Positions 62,397-64,000 of a DNA stretch of 64,000 bases are shown here, one piece after another. Both the position numbers and the translations under genes were made by a program. Origin of the DNA: Monilinia fructicola (taxonomy: Eukaryota > Ascomycota > Leotiomycetes > Helotiales > Sclerotiniaceae); contig VICG01000002.1 of the NCBI GenBank assembly GCA_008692225.1, forward strand, positions 2,895,001-2,959,000, given 5' to 3'. The notes under the pieces are model-generated. The model ran no database searches. It saw only the letters and a list, made by a program, of their open reading frames with translations, and had not been told where the DNA came from. Position 1 is the first letter of the stretch. The number at the start of each line of letters is the position of its first letter.

Positions 62397-63082
62397 GCTG
62401 CAATTAACGAATGCTATGAAATAAATGAAGTTATGTTATTGAGAAGAGTCAGCAACTCAATATGATAATGTCCGAAGGATGTGTGAATAAACCAATTGAA
62501 TATTGATGTGTGATGGTGAAGAGGGAGTTTATGTACTTTCTCTCTCATTGTATCCTGTCCTGATCCAAGTAGGTGGTCGCACTCACTGTCTATGCGTTCA
62601 TCCTCACAATCCACCAGCCTCGTCAGCGCCACAGTGTACCTGGGCACGCAGTCAATGTAAGTTACCTAGGCACATACTCCGTAGAACTACATGGCAGCAA
62701 TCATTCACCCTGACTTTGAGATGCAACAAACACACAATTAATTACAGGAAAATAAAGCCAAATCATGATGATATTTGAGCTCTACCCAAGTATTACACCA
62801 ATGCCAATATGCCATTTTGAATCGCCTTGTTTATTATACATTGGTCCAATGTAGCATAGCGATGAGAACTCTTGTCTCAGTCGCAAAGTAATTCCAGACC
62901 GCCACCCAATGCTGTTGCTTCCTTTGTCATTTCGTCATAACTCGTAATAAACCCCAGATACAGAGCCACTGAAGAGCTTCATTCCCCGAGTCCACATAAT
63001 CATTCATACCTTTCAATATTCGGCATAGGTTCGACTGGAAATTTCGCATTTCCTTGATCAATCAAGCTCGAACATTGAACAC
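62397..63082. other. Intergenic region between VPS53 and the chitinase
   Basis: VPS53 promoter on one side and chitinase 3' flank on the other. No gene supported; short frames only. Confidence 0.6.
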
Positions 63083-64000
63083 TTATGAATCATGCAAAGC
63101 TTTAAATCCAGATGATATCAAGCTTCTGGGTCCTGACGCATCTGCTGTCCCTGTCCAGTAAAACAGACCCTGGTATATGTCAGCCAATGCACATATACTC
63201 GATAGCAGAGAAGTCAACTTACTCCTAGGCGCCTCTGTTTGCAGTACTCAGCCTTCATCTTGACCGTTTGTGGATTGTCGTAAGAGACCCATCCTCCGTC
63301 GCCTCCAGAACAGGAAGCTGAAACTGTGGTAGTATCGACTACCTCTTGAGTTCCCGGCCTTGGTAACAACTTATACTCGAACGTTCCCTCATCTCCACCA
63401 CAGCCCTGGTACGGGTGCCCAGGTCCTCTTGATTTCAGAAAGGATCTTCCATATACCGGGACTCCAAGTAGTATCTTCGAAGCTGGGAAACCAGTCGATA
63501 TAACATAATCAACAGCAGCACTTCCATTTGCTGCATCTGGTATATTTCCAGGGTAGAGTTGGGCGTGATGTCCTGCCTTCTGGGACCATGACCCAGAAAA
63601 GTCGTACGCCATAAGATTGATCAGATCTCTAAACCAAGAGGATGTGTCAGTATTACTAATCTTGGGAGTAAATGACCAAGAGATGAAAGGGTTTGGATCC
63701 TTGAGCATTGGTAGTGAACAATTTTCCTTACAGATAATCTTGGGCTTTATAAAGGTCAATATTTTGCAGTGCCCACCTCCCAGCAGGTAGAGCAGCCGTT
63801 AATAGATATCTTTCATCCGGCAAATGAAGCCGAACAGCAGCAAGGAGAGCAAGAAAATTTCGACCTTGTTCAGGATTTGATGGATGTTCCCAGTCGACTA
63901 GCTCAGTCAGTATAAGTTTTATCTGCCAGATACTCAAAAACTTACTGTCAATACCATCAAAGCCCGTTGCATCGATCAGACCTCGGACCGACTTGCCGAA
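63083..64000 (-). CDS. GH18 chitinase, 5' end beyond the window
   Basis: Glycoside hydrolase family 18 endochitinase; cleaves beta-1,4-linked N-acetylglucosamine. Visible exons: 64000-63946 (continues outside), 63897-63732, 63628-63223 and 63169-63083, with introns of 48, 103 and 53 bp. The catalytic motif DGxDxDxE is present as DGIDIDWE and is split by the 63898-63945 intron; the Glu is the catalytic acid. Other landmarks: LINLMAYDFSGSW (substrate-binding Met-Ala-Tyr-Asp), GFPASKILLGVPVYGRSF, GWVSYDNPQTVKMKAEYC and LGGLFYWTGTADASG near the end, with the stop at 63083. No carbohydrate-binding module follows the catalytic domain. The signal peptide and N-terminus lie outside the window. No indel is needed. 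It could act in cell-wall turnover or in degrading external chitin; the sequence does not decide. Confidence 0.93.

Overview
The window is nuclear DNA of a filamentous ascomycete (Pezizomycotina). The evidence is short GT-AG introns (about 41-202 bp), a HET-C gene, a Zn2Cys6 regulator, a GUP1-type MBOAT protein, VPS53 and a GH18 chitinase, spread over long AT-leaning intergenic DNA. A Leotiomycetes/Helotiales-like fungus is my guess from overall protein feel; the sequence does not prove it. I saw no tRNA, rRNA or CRISPR.

Layout. 1-7 kb: a disrupted het-c gene (+), a tract of simple repeats, then a GC-rich maf-type nucleotide pyrophosphatase gene (-). 7.97-9.88 kb: an extremely AT-rich element with ~110-bp terminal inverted repeats, hairpin palindromes, an 8-bp target duplication and internal TTAGGG telomeric repeats. 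11-12 kb: a hypothetical membrane protein (-). 16.9-19.3 kb: Zn2Cys6 transcription factor (+). 20.8-24.3 kb: a ~1,100-residue glycine-rich repeat protein with a membrane C-terminus (+). 25.6-26.2 kb: PEBP-family protein (-). 26.2-37.9 kb: gene desert. 37.9-39.5 kb: SANT/Myb-like protein (+). 44.8-46.3 kb: Na+/H+ antiporter (-). 47.6-49.7 kb: GUP1 (-). 50.6-52.0 kb: relic of a CYP52-like cytochrome P450 (-). 53.7-55.3 kb: an unrecognised, broken, probably secreted protein gene (+). 56.5-57.8 kb: thioredoxin reductase (-). 59.8-62.4 kb: VPS53 (-). 63.1 kb to the edge: 5'-truncated GH18 chitinase (-).

Sequence quality. Seven otherwise conserved genes (het-c, maf, the Zn2Cys6 factor, the Gly-rich protein, the SANT protein, the antiporter, VPS53) need single-base corrections, mostly one base too many in an A, T or C run, to be read through. 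Four others (GUP1, thioredoxin reductase, PEBP, chitinase) read cleanly after intron removal. When the introns and indels I list are applied, six of the seven repaired lengths become multiples of three (het-c was not totalled). I therefore read most breaks as residual homopolymer errors of the assembly, not as seven pseudogenes. The P450 relic is different: it has lost conserved residues by substitution.

The genes do not form a pathway cluster. They are mostly housekeeping (redox, trafficking, ion homeostasis, GPI-anchor lipid remodelling, cell wall) with scattered regulators. The most unusual objects are the telomere-repeat-bearing inverted-repeat element at 8-10 kb and the Gly-rich membrane protein at 21-24 kb.
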